From the NCBI GenBank assembly GCA_030549495.1, contig JAUIRK010000504.1, forward strand, positions 62,001-126,000: a stretch of 64,000 bases of DNA. Direction: 5' to 3'. Source of the DNA: Nectonema munidae (taxonomy: Eukaryota > Nematomorpha > Nectonematoida > Nectonematidae). The translations under genes and the position numbers were made by a program. The notes beneath the pieces are model-generated. The model searched no databases. It was not told the origin of the DNA and saw nothing but the letters and a program-made list of their open reading frames with translations. Positions within the stretch are counted from its first letter, which is position 1. Every line of letters starts with the position of its first letter. Below are positions 1 through 11,125 of this stretch, one piece after another.

Positions 1-885
1 TGTTTAAGTGTTCCCTTTTTGTGTCTAAATCTGTTTAAGTGCTTGCATGTGGTTAAGTCCACACTGTTTGTGCCTGCCTATGTCGGGTGCTCGCTATTTT
101 TGAATGCCTGCCTGTGTTTAAGTGCCCCCTTCTTTCCTTGTCCTCGTTGTTTGTGTCAGACTGTGTTTGGATGCTCCCTGTTGATTTAGTGCTCGTTGTT
201 TGATAATGCCTGTGTTTGAGTGTTCTCTGTTTGTAACTGCCTGCTTTTGAGTGTTACCTGTTTGCGCCTGCCTGTGTCTAAGTACTCGATGTTTGTGCCT
301 GCCTGTTTTTAATTCCACCTTGTTTGTGCTTGCGTATGTTGGGTTCTCCCTATTTGAGTGCCTGCCTGTATTGTGCTCCCTGTTTCTGCCTGCTTATTAA
401 TTAAGTCCTACCTGTGTTTAAGTGCTCCTTGTTTGTGCCTGACCGTGTTTGGGTGCTTCCTGTTGATTGAGTGCTTGTCGTTTGTTCCTGCCTGTTTTTG
501 AGTGCTCCCTGTTTTTGCCTGTATGTGCTTCCTGTTTGTGCCTTCCCGTGTTTGAGTGCCCTCTGTTGGTGCTTGCCTGTAAAGTGCTCCCTTTTTGTGC
601 CTGAATCTGTTTAAGTGCTCCCTGTTTGAGCTTGCATGTGTTTAAGTGTTCCCTGTTTGTGCCAGCCTGTGTTTAAGTCCTCCCTGTTAGTGCCTGCCTG
701 TGTTTGAGTGCTCCCTTTTTGAGCCTTCCTGTGTTTGAGTGCTCCTTGTTTGTGTCTGCCTGTATTATAGTGCCCCATCTTTGAGTGCCTCCTGTTTATG
801 CCTGCTTGTTTTTGAATCCCCCTGTTGGTGCTTGCCTGTATTAAAGTGCTCCCTTTTTGCGCCTGCCTGTGTTTGAGTGCTCCTT
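1..885. repeat. Satellite edge block, copy 1
   Basis: A stretch of irregular monomers that lacks the ~560-bp higher-order pattern. It carries rare variants such as GTTAAGTCCACACTG, TATGTCGGGTGCTCGC and CTTTCCTTGTCCTCGTTG. It matches 10249-11125 almost base for base at an offset of about 10248, with only scattered substitutions and short indels. The match breaks near 885, where the flanks switch to different monomers. A third, more diverged relative lies at about 14880-15450. Confidence 0.85.
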
Positions 886-1699
886 GTTTGTGACTGCCTG
901 TGTTATAGTGCCCCATGTTTGTGCCTGCCTCTGTTTGAGTGCCACCTGTTGTTTGAGTGCTCCTTGTTTGTGTCTGCCTGTGCTTGAGTGCCCAATGTTT
1001 GTGCCTGCCTGTGTTTGTGCCTTCTGTTTGTGCCTGCCTGTGTTTGTGTCCTTCTTGTTTGTGCTTCCTGTGTTTGTGTGGCCCCTGTTGAGTCTTACCT
1101 TTTTAAGTGCTCCCTGTTTGTGGCTAGCCTGTTTATAGTGCCCCATGTTTGGGCTTGCCTGTGTTTGAGTGCTCCCTGTTTGTGCTGCCTGTGTTTAAGT
1201 CCCCCCTGTTTGTGCCTGCCTGTGTTTGAGTGCCTCTGTTTGTGCCTGCCTGTGTTTGTGTCCTCCTTGTTTCTGCCTCCTGTCTTTGTGTGCCCCTTAT
1301 TGGTGTTTACCTGTTTTAAAGTGCTCCCCTTTTTCCTGAATCTGTTTAAGTGCTACCTGTTTGTGCTTGCATGTGTTTAAGTTTTCCCTGTTTGTGCCTG
1401 CCTGTGTTTAAATCCTCCCTGTTTGTGCCTGACTGTGTTTAGAGTGCTCCCTGTTTGAGTCCCTCTGGTTTTTCCTGTTGTGCCTTCCTGTGTTTGATGC
1501 CCCTGTTGGTGCTTGCCTGTGTTAAAGTGCCCTTTTGTGCCTGATCTCTTTAAGTGCCCCTGTTTGTGCCTGCCTGTGTTTAAGTCCTTCCTGTTTGTGC
1601 CTGCCTGTGTTGGGTCCTCCCTGTTTGTGTCTGCCTGTGTTTGAGTGCTCCCGATTCGTGCCTGCCTGTGTTTGAGTGCTCCCTGTTTCAACCTGCCTG

Positions 1700-4600
1700 T
1701 GTTTGAGTGCTCCTTATTTATGTCTGCCTGTGTTATAGTGTCCCATGTTTGAGTCCCTCTTGTTTTTGCCTGCTTCTGCCTTCCTGTGTTTGAATGCCCC
1801 TTGTTTGTGCTTGCCTGTGTTTAAGTGCTCCTTTTTGAGCCTGAATCTGTTTAAGTGCTCCCTGTTTGTGACTGCCTGTGTTATAGTGCCCCATGTTTGT
1901 GCCTGCCTCTGTTTGAGTGCCTCCTGTTGTTTGAGTGCTCCCTGTTTGTGTCTGTCCGTGCTTGAGTGCCCAATATTTGTGCCTGCCTGTGTTTGAGTGC
2001 CATCTGTTTGTGCCTGCCTGTGTTTGTTTCCTCCTTGTTTGTGCGTTCCTGTTTTTGTGTGGCCCCTGTAGGTGTTTACCTGTTTTAAAGTGCTCCCTTT
2101 TTCTGGCTGAATCTGTTTAAGTGCTACCTGTTTGTGCTTGCATGTGTTTAAGTTTTCCCTGTTTGTGCCTGCCCGTGTTTAAATCCTCCTTGTTTGTGCC
2201 TGCCTGTGTTTGAGTGCTCCCTGTTTGTGCATGCCTGTGTTTGAGTGCTCCCTGTTTGAGCCTTCCTGTGTTTGAGTGCTCCTTATTTGTGTCTGCCTGT
2301 GTTATAGTGCCCCATGTTTGTGTCCTTCCTCTGTTTGCTGTGCCTCCTGTGTTTGTGCCCCCTGTTTGTTTCCTTCCTTTTGCCTCCTCTTTTTCTTTTG
2401 TTCTTTTTGTGCCCTGTTTGTGCCTCCTTGTTTGGTGCTCCTGTGGTTTTGAGTGCTCCCTGTTTGTGTCTGCCCGTGCTTGAGTGCCCAATATTTGTGC
2501 CTGCCTGTTTTTGAGTGCCTTCTGTTTGTGCCTGCCTGTGTTTGTGTCCTCCTTGTTTGTGCGTTCCTGTTTTTGTGTGGCCCCTGTAGGTGTTTACCTG
2601 TTTTAAAGTGCTCCCTTTTTCTGGCTGAATCTGTTTAAGTGCTACCTGTTTGTGCTTAAATGTGTTTAAGTTTTCCCTGTTTGTGCCTGCCTGTGTTTAA
2701 ATCCTCCCTGTTTGTGCCTGCCTGTGTTTGAGTGCTCGCTGTTTGTGCCTGCCTGTGTTTGAGTGCTCCCTGTTTCAACCTGCCTGTGTTTGAGTGCTCC
2801 TTATTTGTGTCTGCCTGTGTTATAGTGTCCCATGTTTGAGTCCCTCTTGTTTTTGCTTGTTTGTGCCTTCCTGTGTTTGAATGCCCCTTGTTGGTGCTTG
2901 CCTGTGTTAAAGTACTCCCTTTTTGAGCCTGAATCTGTTTAAGTGCTCCCTGTTTGTGAGTGCCTGTGTTATAGTGCCCCATGTTTGTGCCTGCCTCTGT
3001 TTGAGTGCCTCCTGTTGTTTGAGTGCTCCCTGTTTGTGTCTGTCCGTGCTTGAGTGCCCAATATTTGTGCCTGCCTGTGTTTGAGTGCCTTCTGTTTGTG
3101 CCTGCCTGTGTTTGTGTCCTCCTTGTTTGTGCGTTCCTGTTTTTGTGTGGCCCCTGTAGGTGTTTACCTGTTTTAAAGTGCTCCCTTTTTCTGGCTGAAT
3201 CTGTTTAAGTGCTACCTGTTTGTGCTTGCATGTGTTTAAGTTTTCCCTGTTTGTTCCGGCCTGTGTTTAAATCCTCCCTGTTTGTGCCTACCTGTGTTTG
3301 AGTGCTCCCTGTTTGTGCCTGCCTGTGTTTGAGTGCTCCCTGTTTCAGCCTGCCTGTGTTTGAGTGCTCCTTATTTGTGTCCTGTGTTATAGTGCCCATG
3401 TTTGGTCCCTCTTGTTTTTGCTTGCTTGTGCCTTCCTGTGTTTGAATGCCCCTTGTTGGTGTTGCCTGTGTTAAAGTACTCCTTTTTGAGCCTGAATTGT
3501 TTAAGTGCTCCCTGTTTGTGAGTGCCTGTGTTATAGTGCCCCATGTTTGTGCCTGCCTCTGTTTGAGTGCCTCCTGTTGTTTGAGTGCTCCCTGTTTGTG
3601 TCTGTCCGTGCTTGAGTGCCCAATATTTGTGCCTGCCTGTGTTTGAGTGCCTTCTGTTTGTGCCTGCCTGTGTTTGTGTCCTCCTTGTTTGTGTGTTCCT
3701 GTTTTTGTGTGGCCCCTGTAGGTGTTTACCTGTTTTAAAGTGCTCCCTTTTTCTGCCTGAATCTGTTTAAGTGCTACCTGTTTGTGCTTGAATGTGTTTA
3801 AGTTTTCCCTGTTTGTTCCGGCCTGTGTTTAAATCCTCCCTGTTTGTGCCTACCTGTGTTTGAGTGCTCCCTGTTTGTGCCTGCCTGTGTTTGAGTGCTT
3901 CCTGTTTGAACCTGCCTGTGTTTGAGTGCTCCTTATTTGTGTCTGCCTGTGTTATAGTGTCCCATGTTTGAGTCCCTCTTGTTTTTGCCTGCTTGTGCCT
4001 TCCTGTGTTTGAATGCCCCTTGTTGGTGCTTGCCTGTGTTAAAGTACTCCCTTTTTGAGCCTGAATCTGTTTAAGTGCTCCCTGTTTGTGAGTGCCTGTG
4101 TTATAGTGCCCAATGTTTGTGCCTGCCTCTGTTTGAGTGCCTCCTGTTGTTTGAGTGCTCCCTGTTTGTGTCTGTCCGTGCTTGAGTGTCCAATATTTGT
4201 GCCTGCCTGTGTTTGTGCCTGCCTGTGTTTGTGTCCTCCTTGTTTGTGCGTTCCTATTTTTATGTGGCCCCTGTAGGTGTTTACCTGTTTTAAAGTGCTC
4301 CCTTTTTCTGGCTGAATCTGTTTAAGTGCTACCTGTTTGTTCTTGCATGTGTTTAAGTTTTCCCTATTTGTGCCTGCCTGTGTTTAAATCCTCCCTGTTT
4401 GTGCCTGCCTGTGTTTGAGTGCTCGCTGTTTGTGCCTGCCTGTGTTTGAGTGCTCCCTGTTTCAACCTGCCTGTGTTTGAGTGCTCCTTATTTGTGTCTG
4501 CCTGTGTTATAGTGTCCCATGTTTGAGTCCCTCTTGTTTTTGCTTGCTTGGGCCTTCCTGTGTTTGAATGCCCCTTGTTGGTGCTTGCCTGTGTTAAAGT

Positions 4601-7600
4601 GCTCCCTTTTTGAGCCTGAATCTGTTTAAGTGCTCCCTGTTTGTGAGTGCCTGTGTATAGTGCCCCATGTTTGTGCCTGCCTCTGTTTGAGTGCCTCCTG
4701 TTGTTTGAGTGCTCCCTGTTTGTGTCTGTCCGTGCTTGAGTGCCCAATATTTGTGCCTGCCTGTGTTTGAGTGCCTTCTGTTTGTGCCTGTCTGTGTTTG
4801 TGTCCTCCTTGTTTGTGCGTTCCTGTCTTTGTGTGGCCCCTGTAGGTGTTTACCTGTTTTAAAGTGCTCCCTTTTTCTGGCTGAATCTGTTTAAGTGCTA
4901 CCTGTTTGTGCTTGCATGTGTTTAAGTTTTCCCTGTTTGTGCCTGGCTGTGTTTAAATCCTCCCTGTTTGTGCCTGCCTGTGTTTGAGTGCTCCCTGTTT
5001 GTGCCTGTCTGTGTTTGAGTGCTCACTGTTTGAGCCTTCCTGTGTTTGAGTGCTCCTTGTTTGTGACTGCCTGTGTTATAGTGCCCCATGTTTGTGCCTG
5101 CCTCTGTTTAAGTGCCTCCTGTTGTTTGAGTGCTCCCTGTTTGTGTCTTCCGTGTTGGTCCATATTTGTCCTCCTTGTTTGGTCTTTTTGTCTCTTTTTG
5201 TCCTCCTTGTTTGTGCTTCCTTTTTTGTGTGCCCTGTAGGTGTTTACCTTTTAAAGTGCTCCTTTTCTGCTAATCTGTTTAAGTGCTACCTGTTTGTGTT
5301 GCATGTTTTAAGTTTTCCCTGTTTGTGCTCTGTGTTTAAATCCTCCGTTTTGCCTGTTGTTTGAGTGCTCCCTGTTTGTGCTCTGTGTTTGGTGCCCCTG
5401 TTTGAGCTTCCTGTGTTTGAGTGCTCCTTGTTTGTGTGCTGTGTTATAGTGCCTTTGTTTGAGTGCTCTGTTTTGTTTTGTGTTTTTTGGTTTTTTTTTT
5501 GTTTGTGTTGTGTTTTTCTTGTTTGGTTCTTTTTTTTGCCTGTAGTTTTTTTTAAAGTTTTTTGTAATTTTTAAGTGTTGTTTGTGTTGTGTGTTAATTC
5601 CCTGTTTGTGCTCTTGTTTAATCCTCTGTTGTGCTCTGTTTGTGTCTGTCCGTGTTGAGTGCCCAATATTTGTGCCTCCTTTTTGAGTGCCTTCTGTTTG
5701 TGCTCCTTTGTGTCCTCCTTGTTTGTGGTTCCTTCTTTGTGTGGCCCTGTAGGTGTTTACCTGTTTTAAGTGCTCCCTTTTCTGGCTGAATTGTTTAAGT
5801 GCTACCTGTTTGTGTATGTGTTTAAGTTTTCCCTGTTTGTGCCTGCCTTGTTTAAATCCTCCCTGTTTCTGTGCTGTGTTTGAGTGCTCCTGTTTGTGCC
5901 TGCCTGTGTTTGAGTGCTCCCTGTTTCAACTGCCTGTGTTTGAGTGCTCCTTATTTGTGTCTGCCTTGTTATAGTGTATGTTTGAGTCCCTCTTGTTTTT
6001 GTTGTTGTGCCTTCCTGTGTTTGAATGCCCCTTGTTGGTGCTTGCCTGTGTTAAAGTACCTTTTTGAGCCTGAATTGTTTAAGTGCCCTGTTTGTGATCC
6101 TGTGTTATAGTGCCCCATGTTTGTGCCTGCCTCTGTTTGAGTGCCTCCTGTTGTTTGAGTGCTCCTTGTTTGTGTCTGTCCGTGCTTGAGTGCCCAATAT
6201 TTGTGCCTGCCTGTGTTTGAGTGCCATCTGTTTGTGCCTGCCTGTTTTTGTGTCCTCCTTGTTTGTGTGTTCCTGTTTTTGTGTGGCCCCTGTAGGTGTT
6301 TACCTGTTTTAAAGTGCTCCCTTTTTCTGCCTGAATCTGGTGCTACCTGTTTGTGCTTGCATGTATTTAAGTTTTCCCTTTTTGTGCCTGCTTGTGTTTA
6401 AATCCTCCCTGTTTGTGCCTGCCTGTGTTTGAGTGCTCCCTGTTTGTGCCTGCCTGTGTTTGAGTGCTCCCTGTTTGAACCTGTGTTTGAGTGCTCCTTA
6501 TTTGTGTCTGCCTGTGTTATAGTGTCCCATGTTTGAGTCCCTCTTGTTTTTGCCTGCTTGTGCCTTCCTGTGTTTGAATGCCCCTTGTTGGTGCTTGCCT
6601 GTGTTAAAATACTTCCTTTTTGAGCCTGAATCTGTTTAAGTCCTCCCTGTTTGTGCCTGCCTTTGTTATAGTGCCCCATGTTTGTGCCTGCCTCTGTTTG
6701 AGTGCCTCCTGTTGTTTGAGTGCTCTCTGTTTGTGTCTGTCCGTGCTTGAGTGCCCAATATTTGTGCCTGCCTGTGTTTGAGTGCCTTCTGTTTGTGCCT
6801 GCCTGTGTTTGTGTCCTCCTTGTTTGTGCGTTCCTGTTTTTGTGTGGCCCCTGTAGGTGTTTACCTGTTTTAAAGTGCTCCCCTTTTCTGGCTGAATCTG
6901 TTTAAGTGCTACCTATTTGTGCTTGCATGTGTTTAAGTTTTCCCTGTTTGTGCCTGCCTGTGTTTAAATCCTCCCTGTTTCTGCCTGCCTGTGTTTGAGT
7001 GCTCGCTGTTTGTGCCTGCCTGTGTTTGAGTGCTCCCTGTTTCAACCTGCCTGTGTTTGAGTGCTCCTTATTTGTGTCTGCCTGTGTTATAGTGTCCCAT
7101 GTTTGAGTCCCTCTTGTTTTTGCTTGCTTGTGTCTTCCTGTGTTTGAATGCCCCTTGTTGGTGCTTGCCTGTGTTAAAGTACTCCCTTTTTGAGCCTGAA
7201 TCTGTTTAAGTGCTCCCTGTTTGTGAGTGCCTGTGTTATAGTGCCCCATGTTTGTGCCTGCCTCTGTTTGAGTGCCTCCTGTTGTTTGAGTGCTTCCTGT
7301 TTGTGTCTGTCCGTGCTTGAGTGCCCAATATTTGTGCCTGCCTGTGTTTGTGTCCTCCTTGTTTGTGCGTTCCTGTCTTTGTGTGGCCCCTGTTGGTGTT
7401 TACCTGTTTTAAAGTGCTCCTTTTTTCTGGCTAAATCTGTTTAAGTGCTACCTGTTTGTCTTGATGTGTTTAAGTTTTCCTATTTGTGTGTGTGTTTAAA
7501 TCCTCCTGTTTGTGTGTGTGTTTGAGTGCTTGTTTGTGCTATGTGTTTGAGTGCTCCTGTTTAATGCTGTGTTTGAGTGCTTTATTTGTGTCTGCTGTGT

Positions 7601-9850
7601 TATAGTGTCCATGTTTGAGTCCCTCTTGTTTTTGCTTGCTTGTGCCTTCCTGTGTTTGAATGCCCCTTGTTGGTGCTTGCCTGTGTTAAAGTACTCCCTT
7701 TTTGAGCCTGAATCTGTTTAAGTGCTCCCTGTTTGTGAGTGCCTGTGTTATAGTGCCCCATGTTTGTGCCTGCCTTTGTTTGAGTGCCTCCTGTTGTTTG
7801 AGTGCTCCCTGTTGGTGTCTGTCCGTGCTTGAGTGCCCAATATTTGTGCCTGCCTGTGTTTGAGTGCCTTCTGTTTGTGCCTGTCTGTGTTTGTGTTCTC
7901 CTTGTTTGTGCGTTCCTTTCTTTGTGTGGCCCCTGTAGGTGTTTACTTGTTTTAAAGTCCTCCCTTTTTCTGGCTGAATCTGTTTAAGTGCTACCTGTTT
8001 GTGCTTGCATGTGTTTAAGTTTTCCCTGTTTGTGCCTGGCTGTGTTTAAATCCTCCCTGTTTCTGCCTGCCTGTGTTTGAGTGCTCCCTGTTTGTGCCTG
8101 TCAGTGTTTGAGTGCTCACTGTTTGAGCCTTCCTGTGTTTGAGTGCTCCTTGTTTGTGACTGCCTGTGTTATAGTGCCCCATGTTTGTGCCTGCCTCTGT
8201 TTGAGTGCCTCCTGTTGTTTGAGTGCTACCTGTTTGTGTCTGTCCGTGCTTGAGTGCCCAATATTTGTGCCTACATGTGTTTGAGTGCCATCTGTTTGTG
8301 CCTGCCTTTTTTTGTGTCCTCCTTGTTTGTGCGTTCCTGTTTTTGTGTGGCCCCTGTAGGTGTTTACCTGTTTAAAGTGCTCCCATTTTCTGGCTGAATC
8401 TGTTTAAGTGCTACCTGTTTCTGCTTGCATGTATTTAAGTTTTCCATGTTTGTGCCTGCTTGTGTTTAAATCCTCCCTGTTTATGCCTGCCTGTGTTTGA
8501 GTGTTCCGTGTTTGTGCCTGCCTGTGTTTGAGTGCTCCCTGTTTCAACCTGCCTGTGTTTGAGTGATCCTTATTTGTGTCTGCCTGTGTTATAGTGTCCC
8601 ATGTTTGAGTCCCTCTTGTTTTTGCCTACTTGTGCCTTCCTGCGTTTGAATGCCCCTTGTTAGTGCTTGCCTGTGTTAAAGTACTCCGTTTTTGAGCCTG
8701 AATCTGTTTAAGTGCTCCCTGTTTGTGACTGCCTGTGTTAAAGTGCCCCATGTTAGTGCCTGCCTCTGTTTGAGTGCCTCCTTTTGTTTGAGTGCTCTCT
8801 GTTTGTGTCTGTCCGTGCTTGAGTGCCCAATATTTGTGCCTGCCTGTGTTTGAGTGCCATCTGTTTGTGCCTGCCTGTGTTTGTTTCCTCCTTGTTTGTG
8901 CGTTCCTGTTTTTGTGTGGCACCTGTAGGTGTTTACCTATTTTAAAGTGCTCCGTTTTTCTGGCTGAATCTGTTTAAGTGCTACCTGTTTGTGCTTGCAT
9001 GTGTTTAAGTTTTCCCTGTTTGTGCCTGGCTGTGTTTAAATCCTCCCTGTTTGTGCCTGCCTGTGTTTGAGTGCTCCCTGTTTGTGCCTGCCTGTGTTTG
9101 AGTGCTCCCTGTTTGAGCCTTCCTGTGTTTGAGTGCTCCTTGTTTGTGACTGCCTGTGTTATAGTGCCCAATGTTTGTGCCTGCCTCTGTTTTAGTGCCT
9201 CCTGTTGTTTGAGTGCTCCCTGTTTGTTTCTGTCCGTGCTTGAGTGCCCAATAGTTGTGCCTACCTGTTTTTGAGTGCCTTCTGTTTGTGCCTGCCTTCT
9301 GTTTGTGCCTGCCTGTGTTTGTGTCCTCCTTGTTTGTGCGTTCCTGTTTTTGTTTGGCCCCTGTAGGTGTTTACCTGTTTTAAAGTGCTCCCTTTTTCTG
9401 GCTGAATCTGTTTAAGTGCTACCTGTTTGTGCTTGCATGTGTTTAATTTTTCCCTGTTTGTGCCTTCTGTGTTTAAATCCTCCCTGTTTGTGCCTCTCCC
9501 TGTTTGTGTCTGTCCGTGGTTGAGTGCCCAATATTTGTGCCTGCCTGTTTTTGAGTGCCTTCTGTTTGTGCCTGCCTGTGTTTGTGTCCTCCTTGTTTGT
9601 GCGTTCCTGTCTTTGTGTGGCCTCTGTAGGTGTTTACCTGTTTTAAAGTGCTCCCTTTTTCTGGCTGAATCTGTTTAAGTGCTACCTGTTTGTGCTTGCA
9701 TGTGTTTAAGTTTTCCCTGTTTGTGCCTGGCTGTGTTTAAATCCTCCCTGTTTGTGCCTGCCTGTGTTTGAGTGCTCCCTGTTTGTGCCTGTCTGTGTTT
9801 GAGTGCTCACTGTTTGAGCCTTCCTGTGTTTGAGTGCTCCTTGTTTGTGA
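1700..9850. repeat. Higher-order repeat block A
   Basis: Monomers here are arranged in a higher-order unit of about 550-570 bp (roughly 18 monomers). The marker CCCAATATTTGTGCC recurs near 1969, 2487, 3057, 3619, 4190 (as GTCCAATATTT), 4743, 6197, 6746, 7323, 7836, 8257 and 8826. Other markers that keep their order inside each unit are GTGTGGCCCCTGTAGGTG, TTTTTCTGGCTGAATCTG, TGTTTCAACCTGCC and GAGTCCCTCTTGTTTTTGC. Some units lack one or two monomers, which explains spacings near 420-520 bp. Confidence 0.85.
5140..6115. repeat. Degenerate, shortened satellite monomers
   Basis: The higher-order order is still readable, but monomers are shortened by loss of bits of GCCTGCCT and by homopolymer changes, for example TGTGCTCTGTGTTTGGTGCC and a run of T interrupted by G around 5480-5550. 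Flanking units are almost uncorrupted. A similar short patch lies at 7440-7610. Such a local excess of small deletions inside a near-identical array is typical of poor consensus in a collapsed or thinly covered repeat, although real decay is possible. Confidence 0.7.
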
Positions 9851-11125
9851 CTGCCTGTGTTATAGTGCCCCATGTTTGAGTGCCTCCTGTTTATGCCTGA
9901 TTGTGTTTGAATGGCCCCTGTTGGTGTTTGCCTGTGTTAAAGTGCTCCCTTTTTGTGCCTGTCTCTGTTTAACTGCTCCCTGTTTGTGCCTGCCTGTGTT
10001 TAAGTCAACCCTATTTGTGCCTGCGTGTGTTGGGTTCTCCCTGTTTGAGTGCCTGCCTGTGTTTAAGTGCTCCTTGTTTCTGCTAGACTATTGTTTAATT
10101 CCTACCTGTGTTTAAGTGCTCCTTGTTGTGCCTGCCTGTGTTTGGGTGCTCCCTGTTGATAGAGTGCTCGTTGTTTGTTCCTGCCTGTGTTTGAGTGCTC
10201 CCTATTTTGCCTATGTGTGTTTGAGTGCCCTCTGTTGGTACTTGCCTGTGTTTAAGTGTTCCCTTTTTGTGTCTAAATCTGTTTAAGTGCTTGCATGTGG
10301 TTAAGTCCACACTGTTTGTGCCTGCCTATGTCGGGTGCTCGCTATTTTTGAATGCCTGCCTGTGTTTAAGTGCCCCTTTCTTTCCTTGTCCTCATTGTTT
10401 GTGTCAGACTGTGTTTGGATGCTCCCTGTTGATTTAGTGCTCGTTGTTTGTTAATGCCTGTGTTTGAGTGCTCTCTGTTTGTAACTACCTGCGTTTGAGT
10501 GTTACCTGTTTGAGCGTGCCTGTGTCTAAGTACTCGCTGTTTGTGCCTGCCTGTTTTTAATTCCACCTTGTTTGTGCTTGCGTATGTTGGGTTCTCCCTA
10601 TTTGAGTGCCTGTCTGTATTGTGCTCCCTGTTTCTGCCTGCTTATTAATTAAGTCCTACCTGTGTTTAAGTGCTCCTTGTTTGTGCCTGACCGTGTTTGG
10701 GTGCTTTCTGTTGATTGAGTGCTTGTCGTTTGTTCCTGCCTGTTTTTGAGTGCTCCCTGTTTTTGCCTGTATGTGCTTCCTGTTTGTGCCTTCCTGTGTT
10801 TGAATCCCTCTGTTGGTGCTTGCCTGTAAAGTGCTCCCTTTTTGTGCCTGAATCTGTTTAAGTGCTCCCTGTTTGAGCTTGCATGTGTTTAAGTGTTCCC
10901 TGTTTGTGCCAGCCTGTGTTTAAGTCCTCCCTGTTAGTGCCTGCCTGTGTTTGAGTGCTCCCTTTTTGAGCCTTCCTGTGTTTGGGTACTCCTTGTTTGT
11001 GTCTGCCTGTATTATAGTGCCCCATGTTTGAGTGCCTCCTGTTTATGCCTGCTTGTTTTTGAATCCCCCTGTTGGTGCTTGCCTGTATTAAAGTGCTCCC
11101 TTTTTGCGCCTGCCTGTGTTTGAGT
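9850..11125. repeat. Satellite edge block, copy 2
   Basis: An irregular block between two higher-order domains. Its first part (9850-10560) is repeated with more divergence at about 14500-15150. Its second part (10249-11125) is the near-identical partner of the window's first 885 bp. Downstream, 11113-11940 again matches 8070-8900, so this junction looks like the product of unequal exchange between arrays. Confidence 0.75.
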
